In this document: positions 63,338 to 64,000 of the stretch, piece after piece
Layout of the letters: each line of letters opens with the position of its first letter
Position numbering within the stretch: the stretch's first letter is position 1
Assembly (NCBI RefSeq): GCF_017745275.1
Contig: NZ_JAGHZS010000001.1
Location: 124,001-188,000 of the forward strand
DNA from: Chitinophaga sp.
GTDB lineage: Bacteria; Bacteroidota; Bacteroidia; Chitinophagales; Chitinophagaceae
Length of the DNA: 64,000 nucleotides
Direction: 5' to 3'
The notes under the pieces: generated by a model
What the model saw: only the letters and a program-made list of their open reading frames with translations
What the model was told of the DNA's origin: nothing
Databases searched by the model: none
Translations under genes and position numbers: made by a program

Positions 63338-64000
63338 TTAGAGATTCTGTTTTTTCAATTGGTCTACAATATATTCTGATGCCCGCATAGAGAGCGCCAG
63401 TATGGTCCAGGTCGGATTTTTATCTGCCTGTGATACAAATGCGCCACCATCTACCACGAAAAGATTTTTTACTTCGTGTGCCTGGTTGAATTTATTCAAC
63501 ACAGATTTGTTGGGGTCATCGCCCATACGGGTGGTACCTACTTCATGAATGATACGCCCGGGGTTTTCCAGTCCGTATTTGGTGTCTGCGCCGGGTTTGG
63601 TGCCGTTGGCAATACCTCCCATTTCATGAATGATCTGTTCAAAGGTATCCTGCATGTGTTTGGCCTGTTTGATTTCATGATCACTCCAGGTGTAGTTGAA
63701 ACGGAGTACCGGGATACCGAACTTATCTACTACGTTTGGATCGATCTCGCAGTAGTTATCTTCCCGTGCAATACATTCACCTCTTCCGGCAAAGCCGATC
63801 TGGGCGCCATAAAAGCGACGGTAGTCGTCTTTCAGCGAGGCGCCGTAGCCGCCGGCAGCTTTCGTTTGGCCGTCGCGTCCGGGATATTTTCCATTCATGC
63901 GCTCCATGTTAAATCCGTAGCCGTAGGAAGGCATGTGCATACCTCCACCAAATTCAATGTGGTAGCCACGTGCGAAGTCGAGCTTTTTGTTGTCGGCCCA
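63338..64000 (-). CDS. GMC-family oxidoreductase, C-terminal part (runs off the edge)
   Basis: Only the last ~220 residues are in the window; the frame is open to 64000 and continues beyond it. The GMC C-terminal catalytic region is present: HEVGTTRMGDDP with a catalytic-type His and NPTWTILALSMRASEYIV with Asn. FAD-binding residues would lie outside the window. With the subunit-3 gene downstream it forms a membrane-tethered sugar or alcohol dehydrogenase of the gluconate/glucoside type. Confidence 0.92.
   Translation of the reverse strand, partial: WADNKKLDFARGYHIEFGGGMHMPSYGYGFNMERMNGKYPGRDGQTKAAGGYGASLKDDYRRFYGAQIGFAGRGECIAREDNYCEIDPNVVDKFGIPVLRFNYTWSDHEIKQAKHMQDTFEQIIHEMGGIANGTKPGADTKYGLENPGRIIHEVGTTRMGDDPNKSVLNKFNQAHEVKNLFVVDGGAFVSQADKNPTWTILALSMRASEYIVDQLKKQNL

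Overview
The window looks like a chromosomal segment of a Bacteroidota bacterium, most likely Chitinophagaceae close to Chitinophaga. The reasons are a SusC/SusD pair, many lipoproteins with a Bacteroidota-type lipobox, several TTG-N18/19-TAnnTTTG promoters, weak Shine-Dalgarno sequences, moderate GC, and family content such as M56/BlaI pairs, PspC/PadR and the YtxH/holin-like trio. I see no phage, insertion sequence, CRISPR array or rRNA. The only tRNA is tRNA-Phe(GAA).

Layout. 0-7.6 kb: an AraC regulator, two tandem DUF4142 paralogues, a HisKA_2 sensor kinase plus sigma-54 response regulator operon, and a divergent NTF2-like gene with sigma-54-type promoter signals. 7.7-17.4 kb: tRNA-Phe, recQ with a DUF3050 gene, kdsD-manC, a methionine/kynurenine-type aminotransferase, and a SulP transporter with a beta carbonic anhydrase. 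17.8-25.5 kb: padR-pspC, feoB, M28 and S41 peptidases and a DUF922 protein. 25.6-30.1 kb: paaABCD without paaE, nadD and an AI-2E-family transporter. 30.2-37.3 kb: a small envelope-protein trio, a BlaR/BlaI pair with three phased operators, a radical SAM/SPASM protein, GH25 lysozyme, CAP-domain and NTF2-like proteins. 37.4-40.5 kb: kdnA-kdsB-kdnB, a predicted 8-amino-Kdo cluster. 40.7-48.4 kb: rmuC, MFS, dps, an NYN-LOTUS/macro-domain pair, a 47-residue membrane protein, a fused E1 alpha/beta 2-oxoacid dehydrogenase and a holin-like protein. 48.5-64 kb: sugar and envelope genes, namely a TIM-barrel epimerase, a SUMF1-like protein, two Tat-exported Gfo/Idh/MocA oxidoreductases, PBP4, surface lipoproteins, SusC/SusD, and a GMC oxidoreductase with its small subunit running off the right edge.

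How the genes relate. kdsD, kdsB, kdnA and kdnB together cover arabinose-5-phosphate formation, Kdo to 8-amino-Kdo conversion and CMP activation for lipid A core; manC supplies GDP-mannose. SulP with carbonic anhydrase is a plausible bicarbonate module. SusCD with the GMC/Gfo/Idh/TIM-barrel set suggests import and periplasmic oxidation of a sugar or glycoside.

The least ordinary signals are: (1) a 28-bp palindrome between two divergent sigma-54-like promoters at the two-component system; (2) a set of long, perfect intergenic inverted repeats, two of which share a nested GCGAA/TTCGC hairpin; (3) three BlaI-type operators spaced exactly 20 bp apart; (4) a tightly coupled NYN-LOTUS nuclease-like gene and macro-domain gene; (5) three imperfect repeats in the susC leader. 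All are read by eye; no database search was possible.
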